DNA of 64,000 nucleotides, from assembly GCF_007858975.2 (NCBI RefSeq), contig NZ_CP042220.2:2542001-2606000 (forward strand). The letters are read 5' to 3'. Origin of the DNA: Dickeya poaceiphila. Lineage in GTDB: Bacteria; Pseudomonadota; Gammaproteobacteria; Enterobacterales; Enterobacteriaceae. The position numbers were made by a program, and so were the translations under genes. Each line of letters starts with the position of its first letter. Position 1 is the stretch's first letter. The notes under the pieces were generated by a model that was not told the DNA's origin, did not search any database, and was given only the letters and a program-made list of their open reading frames with translations. This document shows positions 28,257 to 36,258 of this stretch, piece after piece.

Positions 28257-28950
28257 TTCAGTAAACCTTATTTGATAATAAATAGAATTTAACTTATTTC
28301 TATTAACAGAAAATAGTTACCTTGAAGCGCTTATCGCTTCGGTTATTATCATAAGTGTTTTTATGACTATGATTCTCGCTTTAATTGTTGTTACACCAAT
28401 CAAACATAAAATTATGGATAAATTTATTGAATGACAAATATCTCGACAGGGATCGGTCTAATAAGCACTGGAACAACGAGCCAATCGTGCTGCTCAGCAG
28501 CGAAAAATGAAGAGAATACATCCTCCGTGAATTCCGATGCATTTTAGATGCTGAAATTCAGGAAATAATAATGCCTGAGGAGTCCCTTAATTTAACAACT
28601 GCGTTAAAAATAAATTATTCTCTCCCAATTTAAGCATACTCAGTTAGTTTCTGGTTATTTTTTCCGAGCGGATGACAATATGGCGATGTTCTTTCAGCCG
28701 GGCAAAATAACGTTCACCGAGATTGCGCTTTTTGTACCATCAGATATCAAGTTTACGCCGTTTATCCCGGCTGACTTTTCAGTCTCGTCGGTTTTATCGA
28801 GCTTATATGCATGATGGCTACCTCCAACTACTGGTAAAAACGAAATCGAACCCGCTTTACCCGTATTTTTACCAGCAAATGGATGGCTTCGAGTAGTTTT
28901 GAAGGGATGAGGGTGAACCTAAAGAAGGGGATAACCCATTGATAAAAATC
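28257..28950. other. Gene-poor scar region before tRNA-Asn
   Basis: About 690 bp between the tail modules and the tRNA terminator. It holds the module leader (to ~28380), AT-rich sequence without a credible ORF, and the transposase remnant at 28644-28772. Reverse-strand frames in 28740-28920 are broken and match nothing I recognise. Confidence 0.6.
28644..28772 (-). pseudogene. DDE transposase C-terminal remnant (IS4/IS5-like)
   Basis: A reverse-strand frame reads SRDKRRKLDI, then an in-frame TGA (28740-28742), then WYKKRNLGERYFARLKEHRH and IVIRSEKITRN before a stop. This is the end of a DDE transposase: the glutamate of NLGERYFARLKEHR stands where the third catalytic residue is expected (compare ...KRRHLVENFFARLKEFRRIATR... 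types). An internal stop and missing upstream part make it non-functional. No inverted repeats were found. Confidence 0.65.
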
Positions 28951-28980
28951 AAAAAAGCAGACGTCAGTGAACGTCTGCTT
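28951..28980 (-). terminator. Terminator of tRNA-Asn
   Basis: AGCAGACGT (28956-28964) pairs with ACGTCTGCT (28971-28979). On the minus strand it is followed by TTTTTT. It starts ~10 bp after the tRNA 3' end. Confidence 0.9.
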
Positions 28981-28989
28981 TCTTTAAAT

Positions 28990-29065
28990 TGGCTCCTCTG
29001 ACTGGACTCGAACCAGTGACATACGGATTAACAGTCCGCCGTTCTACCGACTGAACTACAGAGGA
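28990..29065 (-). tRNA. tRNA-Asn (GTT)
   Basis: 76 nt on the minus strand, from TCCTCTGTAGTTCAGTCGGT to GAGGAGCCA with an encoded CCA. The anticodon loop is ACTGTTAATC (anticodon GTT), the T-loop GGTTCGAGTCC. The acceptor stem TCCTCTG pairs with CAGAGGA. It lies next to mtfA as in E. coli. Confidence 0.96.
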
Positions 29066-29174
29066 ATCGTTTGAACGGGGCGCATCTTATCTGTGGTGGC
29101 ATTACGCTGTCAACGGGCAAAACCGACATTCCGTACTGACTGCTTGGCTTCTGTACAATCTGCAGTATTCATCA

Positions 29175-29966
29175 TCAGTGAGGAGATAAATCGACCTGAG
29201 CCTGATTCGCTTGCCAGCGCTGCAACCGCTCCAGTGGGTTCTGACGATAGAAACCGCAAAAATTCTGGTATACCGCCGGGAAACGCTCCGCCAGCAGGTC
29301 TGGAGCGCTGAAGAAATATTCAGACAGTACAGCAAAGCACTCTGCAAGGTCAGCTGCGGCATAGGCATCCATGCTGGCGGCGTCTTCTCCTGTCAGATCG
29401 ATTTCCTCCCGCAGCGCTTCCATTGCCGCATGAAGGGTCTGCTCCCAGCGCGCCACATCGCGCAACGACATCGTGGGCACACCGGATGGACGGTCATTAC
29501 CACGCATATCCAGTTTATGCGCCACTTCGTGGATAACCAGATTGAAACCCGAAAGATCAAATGAATCCTGAATTTCCAGCCAGTTGAGCACAACAGGCCC
29601 TTGATCCCAGCTCTGTCCAGACTGAACGCTGGGACCGCTATGCACAAGACCGAACTCATCCATCCATTCGCCATTCACTGTAAAAGGTTCAGGGTGAATC
29701 AGCACGTCATGAAAACCATCCAGCCATTCAATGCCCAATTCCAACACCGGGAGCGAAAACAATAGTGCGATGCGTTGAGCCATCAGTTTGGTCAGCACCA
29801 GTCCCAGCAACGGCACCAGGTTCTTTTGGCGCAAAAATTGTCTGGCCACCGTGATGAGGTGCTGGCGTTCATTTTCTGCCAGCGGTGTTAGCAGTGGGAT
29901 CGACAGCGCCTGCTGCCAATCCGAAAATGTATCGGGAGTAAGGGATTTCCATTGCCACTTCATCAT
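29175..29966 (-). CDS. mtfA: Mlc titration factor A, zinc aminopeptidase
   Basis: 263 residues from the ATG at 29966 (MMKWQWKSL...; E. coli MtfA 265). The frame is open to 30032 but that part is not conserved. It binds and inactivates the repressor Mlc, raising ptsG expression, and is an M90-type metallopeptidase. The zinc motif [14 protein letters not shown] lies near residue 145 with a downstream glutamate in [12 protein letters not shown]. The run [20 protein letters not shown] is strongly conserved. Position beside tRNA-Asn matches E. coli. Confidence 0.94.
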   Translation of the reverse strand: MMKWQWKSLTPDTFSDWQQALSIPLLTPLAENERQHLITVARQFLRQKNLVPLLGLVLTKLMAQRIALLFSLPVLELGIEWLDGFHDVLIHPEPFTVNGEWMDEFGLVHSGPSVQSGQSWDQGPVVLNWLEIQDSFDLSGFNLVIHEVAHKLDMRGNDRPSGVPTMSLRDVARWEQTLHAAMEALREEIDLTGEDAASMDAYAAADLAECFAVLSEYFFSAPDLLAERFPAVYQNFCGFYRQNPLERLQRWQANQAQVDLSPH

Positions 29967-30060
29967 GGTGTTGCTCGCTAAGTCATCACTTGAATTCAAA
30001 GGCGTCGGTTTGATCTTGTTAACAGGCCACAAAACAGGGCATCATAAGCGCCACTTTCGC

Positions 30061-30150
30061 GGAGAGATGCCGGAGCGGCTGAACGGACCGGTCTCGAAAA
30101 CCGGAGTAGGGGCAACTCTACCGGGGGTTCAAATCCCCCTCTCTCCGCCA
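30061..30150 (+). tRNA. tRNA-Ser (CGA)
   Basis: 90 nt with the long variable arm of class II tRNAs. The acceptor GGAGAGA pairs with TCTCTCC, the anticodon loop is GTCTCGAAAA (anticodon CGA), the T-loop GGTTCAAATCC and the encoded 3' end GCCA. Confidence 0.96.
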
Positions 30151-30558
30151 ATTTTCAAAAAAATCAATAAGCCAAACAGCACTCCTGATTTATTCCCGCA
30201 TAAAGTCGTACCTAAAACAGTCGCTTAAAATGGCTTTTTACGTCTATCCCGACTGTTTTTATCATTGTTTTTATCATGTAGTACCCTGTCGGGCATCCAC
30301 TTTTATCCTGCTTCGCTCACACCCTCAAAATAAATCATGTTTAAGTTGGTATCTCAGCGCCAAATCGGTATGCGGCATGAGGTATCTGAACGGCCACAAG
30401 CAGCCCAGTATGATTGTAGCGGACAGGATAATCCAGGCGTCAGTTGACAGACATAATACTAAAACAGCGCCTGACTCCCCTTTTGCTGCATATTACAGGT
30501 ACAATTCTTATCATCTCCTCAATGACCATCCACAGCGCAACCACTCAATGAGTCCGAC
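30151..30558. other. Intergenic region between tRNA-Ser and mdcR
   Basis: 408 bp. A plus-strand frame of 111 codons (30230-30565) has unlike-protein composition and no ribosome site. I see no other gene, RNA or repeat. The mdcR promoter should lie in the last ~100 bp. Confidence 0.55.
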
Positions 30559-31497
30559 ATGTTAAAAGACGGCGACCTCACGTTCCGCAAACTTGAAATT
30601 TTCAAGACATTCATGGAGACCGGTAATATCACCCGCACCGCTGAACTGCTTGGGCTTAGCGGCGTCAGCGTACATCGGGCGTTGCATACGCTGGAGGAAA
30701 GCGTGCGCTGTCCGCTGTTTATCCATAAGGGACGCAATCTGGTGGCGTTGCCGGCGGCTCACACACTGCTGGAATACAGTCAGGAAGCGATGTTGCTGAT
30801 GAAACGAGGACTGGAGGAAACCCGCAAAACCGCAGGTGTCGGTCAGGGACGGTTACGCATCGGAACACTGTATTCGCTGACGCTGGAAACCGTGCCGCGG
30901 CTGATTATGGGCATCAAGCTGCGCCGCCCGGATCTGGAACTGGATTTAACCATGGGATCGAATCAGCGCCTGCTCGCCATGCTGGATGACCAACAACTGG
31001 ACGCGATTCTCATCTCACTGTCTGACAATACTATCGACCGTAATCAACTGGAATTCCTGCCGCTGTTTGAAGACGACATCTGCCTGGCGGCGCCAGCTAG
31101 CGTGAAGCTGGATACTCATCAACCGGCGGACCTGCGTGACTTTCATCACCAGCAGTTTGTTTCGCTATCCGAAGGGTTCGCTACCTATGCCGGTTTCCAG
31201 GAAGCGTTTCACATCGCCGGGTTCGAACCGGAAATCGTCACACGGGTAGACGACATTTTCTCCATGCTGAGTCTGGTTCAGGCCGGTATCGGCTTTACCC
31301 TGATTCCCGAACGGATGAAAAAAGTATACGAGAACGATGTACAGTTGCTGAAACTGGCACCGCCCTATCAGATGCGCCAGCTTATCGCCATCGTGTTCGC
31401 CCGCAACCGCGAGCATGACCCGAATCTGCTGGCACTGGTGGCAGAAGGCCGCATGTACGCCCGTAGCCTGAACGCTGCCGCTACCCCTGTGCCCTGA
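30559..31497 (+). CDS. mdcR: LysR-type regulator of malonate decarboxylase
   Basis: 312 residues. The N-terminal winged helix (FRKLEIFKTFMETGNITRTA, then ELLGLSGVSVHRALHTLEE) is followed by a substrate-binding domain. It is convergent with the mdc operon, its last 17 bp overlapping the 3' end of mdcH. MdcR in Klebsiella activates the operon in response to malonate and represses itself. The symbol rests on position and on the HTH reading GVSVHRALHTLEE, seen in MdcR proteins. Confidence 0.85.
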   Translation: MLKDGDLTFRKLEIFKTFMETGNITRTAELLGLSGVSVHRALHTLEESVRCPLFIHKGRNLVALPAAHTLLEYSQEAMLLMKRGLEETRKTAGVGQGRLRIGTLYSLTLETVPRLIMGIKLRRPDLELDLTMGSNQRLLAMLDDQQLDAILISLSDNTIDRNQLEFLPLFEDDICLAAPASVKLDTHQPADLRDFHHQQFVSLSEGFATYAGFQEAFHIAGFEPEIVTRVDDIFSMLSLVQAGIGFTLIPERMKKVYENDVQLLKLAPPYQMRQLIAIVFARNREHDPNLLALVAEGRMYARSLNAAATPVP

Positions 31498-32389
31498 TCT
31501 GAGCAGCGCGGTGGACCACCACATCAATGTCGCTGTGCGCCAGAGCATACGCTTCGGCACGGTTGAACGCCTGCTTAGCCAGACAACTCAGCACGCCGCC
31601 CGGCGGCATCTCAATCGCCAGCCGGACGTCACGTTCTTCTGCCGCCACCATAGCGTCGTGCCAGCGCACCGTACGCGCCATGTTGAGCGCCAGATCGTCT
31701 GCGATGCGTTCCGGCTGCCAGATGACACGGGCGGAGCTGCCGCTCAGGTAGCTGCACTGCGCAGGCGACAGTGTAACAGAGGTCATTGCCGCCGCCAGTT
31801 GTCTGGCGGGTACATCCAACAGCGCACAATGCGACGGCACACTAACCTGCAAGCGCTGCACCCGACTGGCACCTAGCTGTAACGCCTGTTCCGCTACCTG
31901 CGCCATACTTTCATCACTGCCTGCAATCACGATTTGTCGTTCAGCGTTTAGATTGGCGATATATGCGCCACTGCTTATCAGCAACGCCTCTACTTGCGAC
32001 TGACTCAGCCCCATGATGGCGGTAAGACCATATCCTTGCGGATACGCCTGCTCCATCAGGTCGCCGCGCAACGCCACCAGACGTAACGCATCATCAAAGC
32101 GCAATACCCCGGCGACCACCGCTGCCGGAAACGCGCCAATCGACAAGCCGCTGACCATATCCGGCATCAGACCGCGCGCCATTAGCGCTCTGGCCCAGGC
32201 AACGCCCGTTATCAGCAGGCACAGTTGTACCGCACGGGTATGACGCAGTGCCTGCGGACTATCCAGTTGGTAAACCTCATCTCCCAGCACGTCAGCCGCT
32301 TCATCCAACACGCAAGAATCGGCAGGCAACTGCTGCAACATCCCGGCCTGCTGCGCCCCTTGTCCAGGGAAAGTAAACAGAATCTTCAT
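31481..32389 (-). CDS. mdcH: Malonyl-CoA:ACP transacylase of malonate decarboxylase
   Basis: 302 residues, FabD-like fold. TFPGQGAQQAGML at the start and the nucleophile Ser in GLSIGAFPAAVVAG near residue 92 are visible, with the His in PSHCALLD near residue 185. MdcH loads malonyl onto the carrier subunit MdcC to start the decarboxylation cycle. Last gene of the operon; 1 bp separates it from mdcG. Confidence 0.92.
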   Translation of the reverse strand: MKILFTFPGQGAQQAGMLQQLPADSCVLDEAADVLGDEVYQLDSPQALRHTRAVQLCLLITGVAWARALMARGLMPDMVSGLSIGAFPAAVVAGVLRFDDALRLVALRGDLMEQAYPQGYGLTAIMGLSQSQVEALLISSGAYIANLNAERQIVIAGSDESMAQVAEQALQLGASRVQRLQVSVPSHCALLDVPARQLAAAMTSVTLSPAQCSYLSGSSARVIWQPERIADDLALNMARTVRWHDAMVAAEERDVRLAIEMPPGGVLSCLAKQAFNRAEAYALAHSDIDVVVHRAAQIRAQG

Positions 32390-32390
32390 C

Positions 32391-33008
32391 TCACCGCTCC
32401 ATTGCCCACGGATCGCTGACCCGCTGCGGGCCGTGGTCGGTTTTTAACAGCACCTGTCCGTCTCGCAGCCATTCGGCCAGTGCGAAACCACCGTTGGGAG
32501 TTTCTACTTGCGTATCGGCCCGGCATAACGGCGATGACGACAGCAGTTGTTGCCAGTGCGCCAGCGCGTCGCGGTCCAATGCCTGAGGCGCACGAATCAG
32601 CAGGTCGAGATCGCTGGCTGCATGTAGCACCGGCATTTGGGTTGCCAGCGCGTATCCCGTACCACCGATTACTCCCCATTGCCATGGCCAGCACTGCTGC
32701 GCCAGTTGAATAGCGACCTGCACCGGCGGCTGGGATACAAACGGCGAATGCAATAACGACGACAGGCCGCACAGCATTTCCGGCGTCACCACCCGAACAA
32801 TGCATTCTGCCCTCACCCACCCGCCAGCGCGCTGGTCACGGCGCAGGCCGCGCACCCCGACCGGAATGCGTCCGGTCGGGTCAACGTCGCGCCGCACTAC
32901 CACCGGCAAAGCCGGCTGCCATTGGCTGTCCACCCAGGGCACATCGATATCCTCCAGCGCTCCTCGGGACGCCAGCCATAACAGATCATGCGGACGTGTC
33001 GTTACCAT
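32391..33008 (-). CDS. mdcG: Phosphoribosyl-dephospho-CoA transferase
   Basis: 205 residues. It attaches the 2'-(5''-phosphoribosyl)-3'-dephospho-CoA group to the serine of MdcC. The nucleotidyltransferase-type core GGTGYALA...SDLDLLIRAP lies near residue 115. Its donor is made by MdcB (or CitG), which is missing here, so MdcG may depend on a donor made by a gene elsewhere. Overlap-free spacing with both neighbours (1-3 bp). Confidence 0.92.
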   Translation of the reverse strand: MVTTRPHDLLWLASRGALEDIDVPWVDSQWQPALPVVVRRDVDPTGRIPVGVRGLRRDQRAGGWVRAECIVRVVTPEMLCGLSSLLHSPFVSQPPVQVAIQLAQQCWPWQWGVIGGTGYALATQMPVLHAASDLDLLIRAPQALDRDALAHWQQLLSSSPLCRADTQVETPNGGFALAEWLRDGQVLLKTDHGPQRVSDPWAMER

Positions 33009-33011
33009 GGT

Positions 33012-33971
33012 TTACATTCCTGAGGTCAATGTAATAAACAGCGGCAGTGACAGGATACAGAGTACTGAACTTAACAGCAGCACTGCTTCTGCATCCGGCG
33101 ACTGCACGCCAAACCGGTTACCGAAAACCACACCGAAAAAACCGGCTGACAGTGCAATCATCAGAATCGCGGTGATTGCGACCGAACCGTGCAGCCCTAA
33201 AACCAGCACCACAGCCCACGCCAGCGCCGGTTGAATCAACAACTTGGCTAACACCGCGGTAGTGACCATCGGGTTGATTTTCAGCTGACGCGCCGAGAGG
33301 ATCACCCCGGTCAGGAACAGCGCGGCAGCGGTGGCGGCCAGCCCCAACGGTTTGATCGCCGCCAGCAGCAATTCCGGCATACGAATACCAATGGCGGACA
33401 GTACCACACCCAGCAACGGCCCCAGCACAATCGGTTTTTTCAGCGAACGCCACATCAATACCGGCAACATCGAAAGCGTAGAGTGCTGGCTGCCGCCAGA
33501 TGCACGCGCCTTTTCACGCTCCAGAATCAGCAGGCAAAACGGCGTCATCAATACCGAACCACAGGCAATAGAAACCGCCACTGACAGTGATGTCGATGAG
33601 CCATCGCCCAATACGCTGCCGAGGATTGGCAAACCGAGAGCCGCGTAGTTGGGCAGCGCCACAGTGAGCGTCAGCACCGCGGCATCCTGCGGTGTTTTAT
33701 GAAACACCTTAACAGCCAGAAAATAGATAGCGGCATAGGTTATCCACATCGCCAGCGTCAGCACCACGATCAGCGGCGACTGTTGGGCAATGCCGGCCCA
33801 GGGTGTTTGCACTGTGGCGCTAAACAGCGCCGCCGGCAGCGCAAAATCCATGACGAAAATGTTGAGTAGCGCAACGTTCTTGTTATCCACCAATTTGGCT
33901 TTGCCAGCCCAAAATCCCAACAGCATGATGATAAAAATCGGCGCAAGGGCATGAACAATTACATAAGTCAT
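33012..33971 (-). CDS. mdcF: Malonate transporter, AEC family
   Basis: 319 residues with ten likely membrane helices, starting IVHALAPIFIIMLLGFWAGK, the AEC (auxin efflux carrier) family entry. Members with this context import malonate. It is separated from mdcE by ~250 bp, the only large gap in the operon, but keeps direction. The gap carries a hairpin that could lower expression of mdcFGH. Confidence 0.9.
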   Translation of the reverse strand: MTYVIVHALAPIFIIMLLGFWAGKAKLVDNKNVALLNIFVMDFALPAALFSATVQTPWAGIAQQSPLIVVLTLAMWITYAAIYFLAVKVFHKTPQDAAVLTLTVALPNYAALGLPILGSVLGDGSSTSLSVAVSIACGSVLMTPFCLLILEREKARASGGSQHSTLSMLPVLMWRSLKKPIVLGPLLGVVLSAIGIRMPELLLAAIKPLGLAATAAALFLTGVILSARQLKINPMVTTAVLAKLLIQPALAWAVVLVLGLHGSVAITAILMIALSAGFFGVVFGNRFGVQSPDAEAVLLLSSVLCILSLPLFITLTSGM

Positions 33972-34094
33972 ATCGTATTCACCTGTAATAAAAGAGTATC
34001 AGTTCCAGCGCGATGGTTTGGCTTGTGTCCCGCATCATTGCCGGTACAACGCCGTTTTTTTCAGACAACCGTTTTTTCAGACAAAAGGGGTCTG

Positions 34095-34116
34095 CAGGCG
34101 CTTCCTGTAGCGCCTG
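34095..34116 (-). terminator. Intercistronic hairpin between mdcE and mdcF
   Basis: CAGGCGCT (34095-34102) pairs with AGCGCCTG (34109-34116), 6-nt loop, in the 246-bp gap. No T-run on the minus strand, so it is more likely an mRNA stability or attenuation stem than a full stop. No ORF in the gap. Confidence 0.5.
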
Positions 34117-34217
34117 ATCCGGTTATCTGGCAGGTCTCTTTATTGGCTTACCGAAATAGGTGGCCGCCGCGGATGAACACGCCGACCACCAATGTGTGAC
34201 TTACCCGCGAACGCGGC

Positions 34218-35018
34218 TTACCACTGCGCGCGCATCCGCTCACGCACGTGCGAAGAGCTGCGGCGGTTGTCCGCGCCCAGTCGCACTTTCAGCGATGAGT
34301 CGCGGCGGGCATCGGTCACCGCCTGTTGTAATGCGGCTGTGACCTGAGCCAGCTCGTCGGCGGACGGCGCATCCGGATTGCCGATATCCAACAGCGTCGC
34401 CAGTAATCCCAGTGTGGCGTAGTTGCGAATGTCATACGCCATCGGTGGAATTGTGGCGGCCAGCTTTTCCAGGTCTTCCACACTTCTGAGCGTGATACGT
34501 GCCGCAGACGCTTTGCCCATGGCGTGAATCTGTACTTCTGGGTCATTGAAGGCGATCAGCCGGTTGGCCTGATAACCGTGGGCCAGAAACGCGCCGGACA
34601 TTGCCTTACCGACAATCAGCCCGATAACCGGGTGACCGGCAAGACGCGCCTGGGCGTAAGCCCCTGCCGACGCCGCCAGCGCCTGATGGATACCGAATGC
34701 CTCTTCCCGGCGGCCATACGCCTGACTGGGTACATCGATAACCGCCACAATAGGCCGTTTCTTATCGCTATTGCAGTCCGCCGCCAGCGTCTCATGCACC
34801 ACCTTCGCCAGTGTCCAGCCCTCCAGCAGCCCCACTTCACCCTTTACCGCACGCGGGTAGTGGTTATTCGTATCTGGAACCACAGCAATAAAACGCACCT
34901 GTTCACCGGCGAGACTGCCGTCAGCTACCTGTACCGACGGGCACAATCCGGTCAGTCGCGGTTTTCCGGGTGCCAGCGCGTCCAGCCATAGCGCGCCACG
35001 ATGTGCTACCTGACTCAT
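34218..35018 (-). CDS. mdcE: Malonate decarboxylase gamma subunit
   Basis: 266 residues, carboxyltransferase-like crotonase fold. Together with MdcD it decarboxylates malonyl-S-MdcC to acetyl-S-MdcC. Features are VIDVPSQAYGRREE near residue 92, the oxyanion-type GLIVGKAMSGAFLAHGYQAN near residue 128 and FNDPEVQIHAMGK near residue 154. It overlaps mdcD by 4 bp. The ending (SSHVRERMRAQW) fits the family. Confidence 0.93.
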   Translation of the reverse strand: MSQVAHRGALWLDALAPGKPRLTGLCPSVQVADGSLAGEQVRFIAVVPDTNNHYPRAVKGEVGLLEGWTLAKVVHETLAADCNSDKKRPIVAVIDVPSQAYGRREEAFGIHQALAASAGAYAQARLAGHPVIGLIVGKAMSGAFLAHGYQANRLIAFNDPEVQIHAMGKASAARITLRSVEDLEKLAATIPPMAYDIRNYATLGLLATLLDIGNPDAPSADELAQVTAALQQAVTDARRDSSLKVRLGADNRRSSSHVRERMRAQW

Positions 35019-35848
35019 AGGTTTACCTCCCCGAAAAGCTGTTGGATCTGTTGCGTGTCGGCCTGTACTTGTGTATCAGCGTTAGTAAGCCGCGCCAGAT
35101 ACCATGCATAGTTATCCGAACGGTGTTGCGCCGGTACGCCGCTGGCGAGCGCGTCATTCACCGCCTGTTTGACCGCGTTCACGCCGTCAGCCACCAGACT
35201 GTCAGCCAGGCCGCTGCGGTAACGGATTTCCCCGCCGGTCATGCTCCAGATAAACGGGCGGTCACGCGAGTCGTACTCGGCAATACCCGCTTCCTGTTCA
35301 ATCACCTGCGGCCCGTTAAGGCCAAGACGCGCTTCGCGGGTAACGATCAGATGGCTGCACAGCGCAGCGGCTATCGACATACCGCCAAAGCAGCCCACCG
35401 TACCGGCGATGATGCCAATAACCGGCGTATAACGACGCAGGTCAACAATAGCGGCATGGATATCGGCAATCGCCGCCAGTCCCAGATTGGCTTCCTGTAA
35501 ACGGACGCCACCGGTTTCCAGGCACAGAATCGCCTGCGTCGGAATACCGTTACGTTGGTCTTCTGCGGCCAGCTCCAGCGCAGCGGCCATCTTAGCCCCG
35601 GAGACTTCACCCATACTGCCGCCCTGAAACGCCCCTTCAATGGCGATCACCACCGTCGGTTTGCCCTGTAGCGTACCTTTCGCCACCACCATGCCGTCGT
35701 CAGACTGCACCACAATCCCCTGAGGTCCCAGCCACGGAGACACGATGCCGTCAAACGGGCCGAGCAATTCGCGGTAGCTGCCCTCATCCAGCAAGGCGTG
35801 AGCGCGCTCCCGCGCTTTAAGCTCGATAAAACTGTGGTCGTCACGCAT
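35015..35848 (-). CDS. mdcD: Malonate decarboxylase beta subunit
   Basis: 277 residues, carboxyltransferase fold, partner of MdcE. Visible are the glycine-rich EGAFQGGSMGEVSGAKMA near residue 70, CLETGGVRLQEAN near residue 107 and GTVGCFGGMSIAAALCSHLI near residue 147, which build the malonyl pocket. Overlaps mdcC by 8 bp and mdcE by 4 bp, so C-D-E are translationally coupled. Confidence 0.94.
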   Translation of the reverse strand: MRDDHSFIELKARERAHALLDEGSYRELLGPFDGIVSPWLGPQGIVVQSDDGMVVAKGTLQGKPTVVIAIEGAFQGGSMGEVSGAKMAAALELAAEDQRNGIPTQAILCLETGGVRLQEANLGLAAIADIHAAIVDLRRYTPVIGIIAGTVGCFGGMSIAAALCSHLIVTREARLGLNGPQVIEQEAGIAEYDSRDRPFIWSMTGGEIRYRSGLADSLVADGVNAVKQAVNDALASGVPAQHRSDNYAWYLARLTNADTQVQADTQQIQQLFGEVNL

Positions 35849-36140
35849 AGCTCACCCCTTCAAAAACCTGTTCAATACGGATGCGTGCCACACCCGGCGT
35901 GGCGCCAAAATCATGAATCGTCATGGTGCCGGCAGTCAGGCTGCCGAGCGTACTTAACCGGGAAAACAGCGCCTGCCAACGCGCCCGGCTGTTATCCACC
36001 GACGTAGTGATGTCGATGGTGAGCGTCTGTCCGGCGTCTGCTATCAGCAGCACTTCCATATCACCGGAGCCCACCACCCCCGCCAGTGCGTTGCCGCTGG
36101 CCGGGCGAGTCGCCGGGAATGACAATGTAATCTGTTCCAT
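35841..36140 (-). CDS. mdcC: Malonate decarboxylase acyl carrier subunit
   Basis: 99 residues. It carries the acetyl/malonyl thioester on a phosphoribosyl-dephospho-CoA arm. The modified serine of the Klebsiella protein is Ser25; here residue 25 is the serine of VVGSGDMEVLL, the same context. It lies 119 bp after mdcA, where mdcB is expected. Confidence 0.94.
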   Translation of the reverse strand: MEQITLSFPATRPASGNALAGVVGSGDMEVLLIADAGQTLTIDITTSVDNSRARWQALFSRLSTLGSLTAGTMTIHDFGATPGVARIRIEQVFEGVSYA

Positions 36141-36149
36141 AACACCCTC

Positions 36150-36212
36150 TTAATCGTATAAAGATGGCTGTGCGATGCTATCAGGCAATAGCGTGGCGGC
36201 CAGCAGGTCGGC
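36150..36212 (-). pseudogene. mdcB: Remnant of mdcB C-terminus between mdcA and mdcC
   Basis: A reverse-strand frame reads ADLLAATLLPDSIAQPSLYD and stops 10 bp before the mdcC start. MdcB/CitG proteins end with ...GG(S/A)ADLLA(A/V)T...; the match and the position (mdcA-B-C-D order in Klebsiella) suggest a deletion that left ~20 codons. Upstream, the frame meets a stop (TAG) after two codons. MdcB makes the triphosphoribosyl-dephospho-CoA donor. Recognition is from memory and the match is short. Confidence 0.6.
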
Positions 36213-36258
36213 CTGCTATTGCGAGAACCCGTATGCATCGGGCTGTCTGCGGTTCTAT

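Larger units (their letters stand above)
22651..28380. repeat. Tandem duplication of a ~2.9-kb phage tail module
   Basis: Two head-to-tail copies: about 22650-25490 and 25560-28380, both read on the minus strand. Each holds a gp17-like gene, a tail-fibre-like gene and a terminator. The DNA is almost identical over the small gene, the spacer and the first ~810 bp of the fibre gene, and again over the last ~450 bp. The middle ~900 bp of the fibre gene differs. Both copies begin with the same AAGCGCTTATCGCTTCGG leader (near 25436 and 28326). Confidence 0.92.

Noticed and set aside
22651..28380. A complete prophage or tailocin
   Set aside because: Only fibre-like and gp17-like genes occur; no capsid, sheath, baseplate, lysis or integrase genes.
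30230..30565. 111-codon frame before mdcR
   Set aside because: Runs over the mdcR start in another frame and has unlike-protein composition.
33972..34217. mdcB hidden between mdcF and mdcE
   Set aside because: The gap is only 246 bp and has no frame resembling MdcB.
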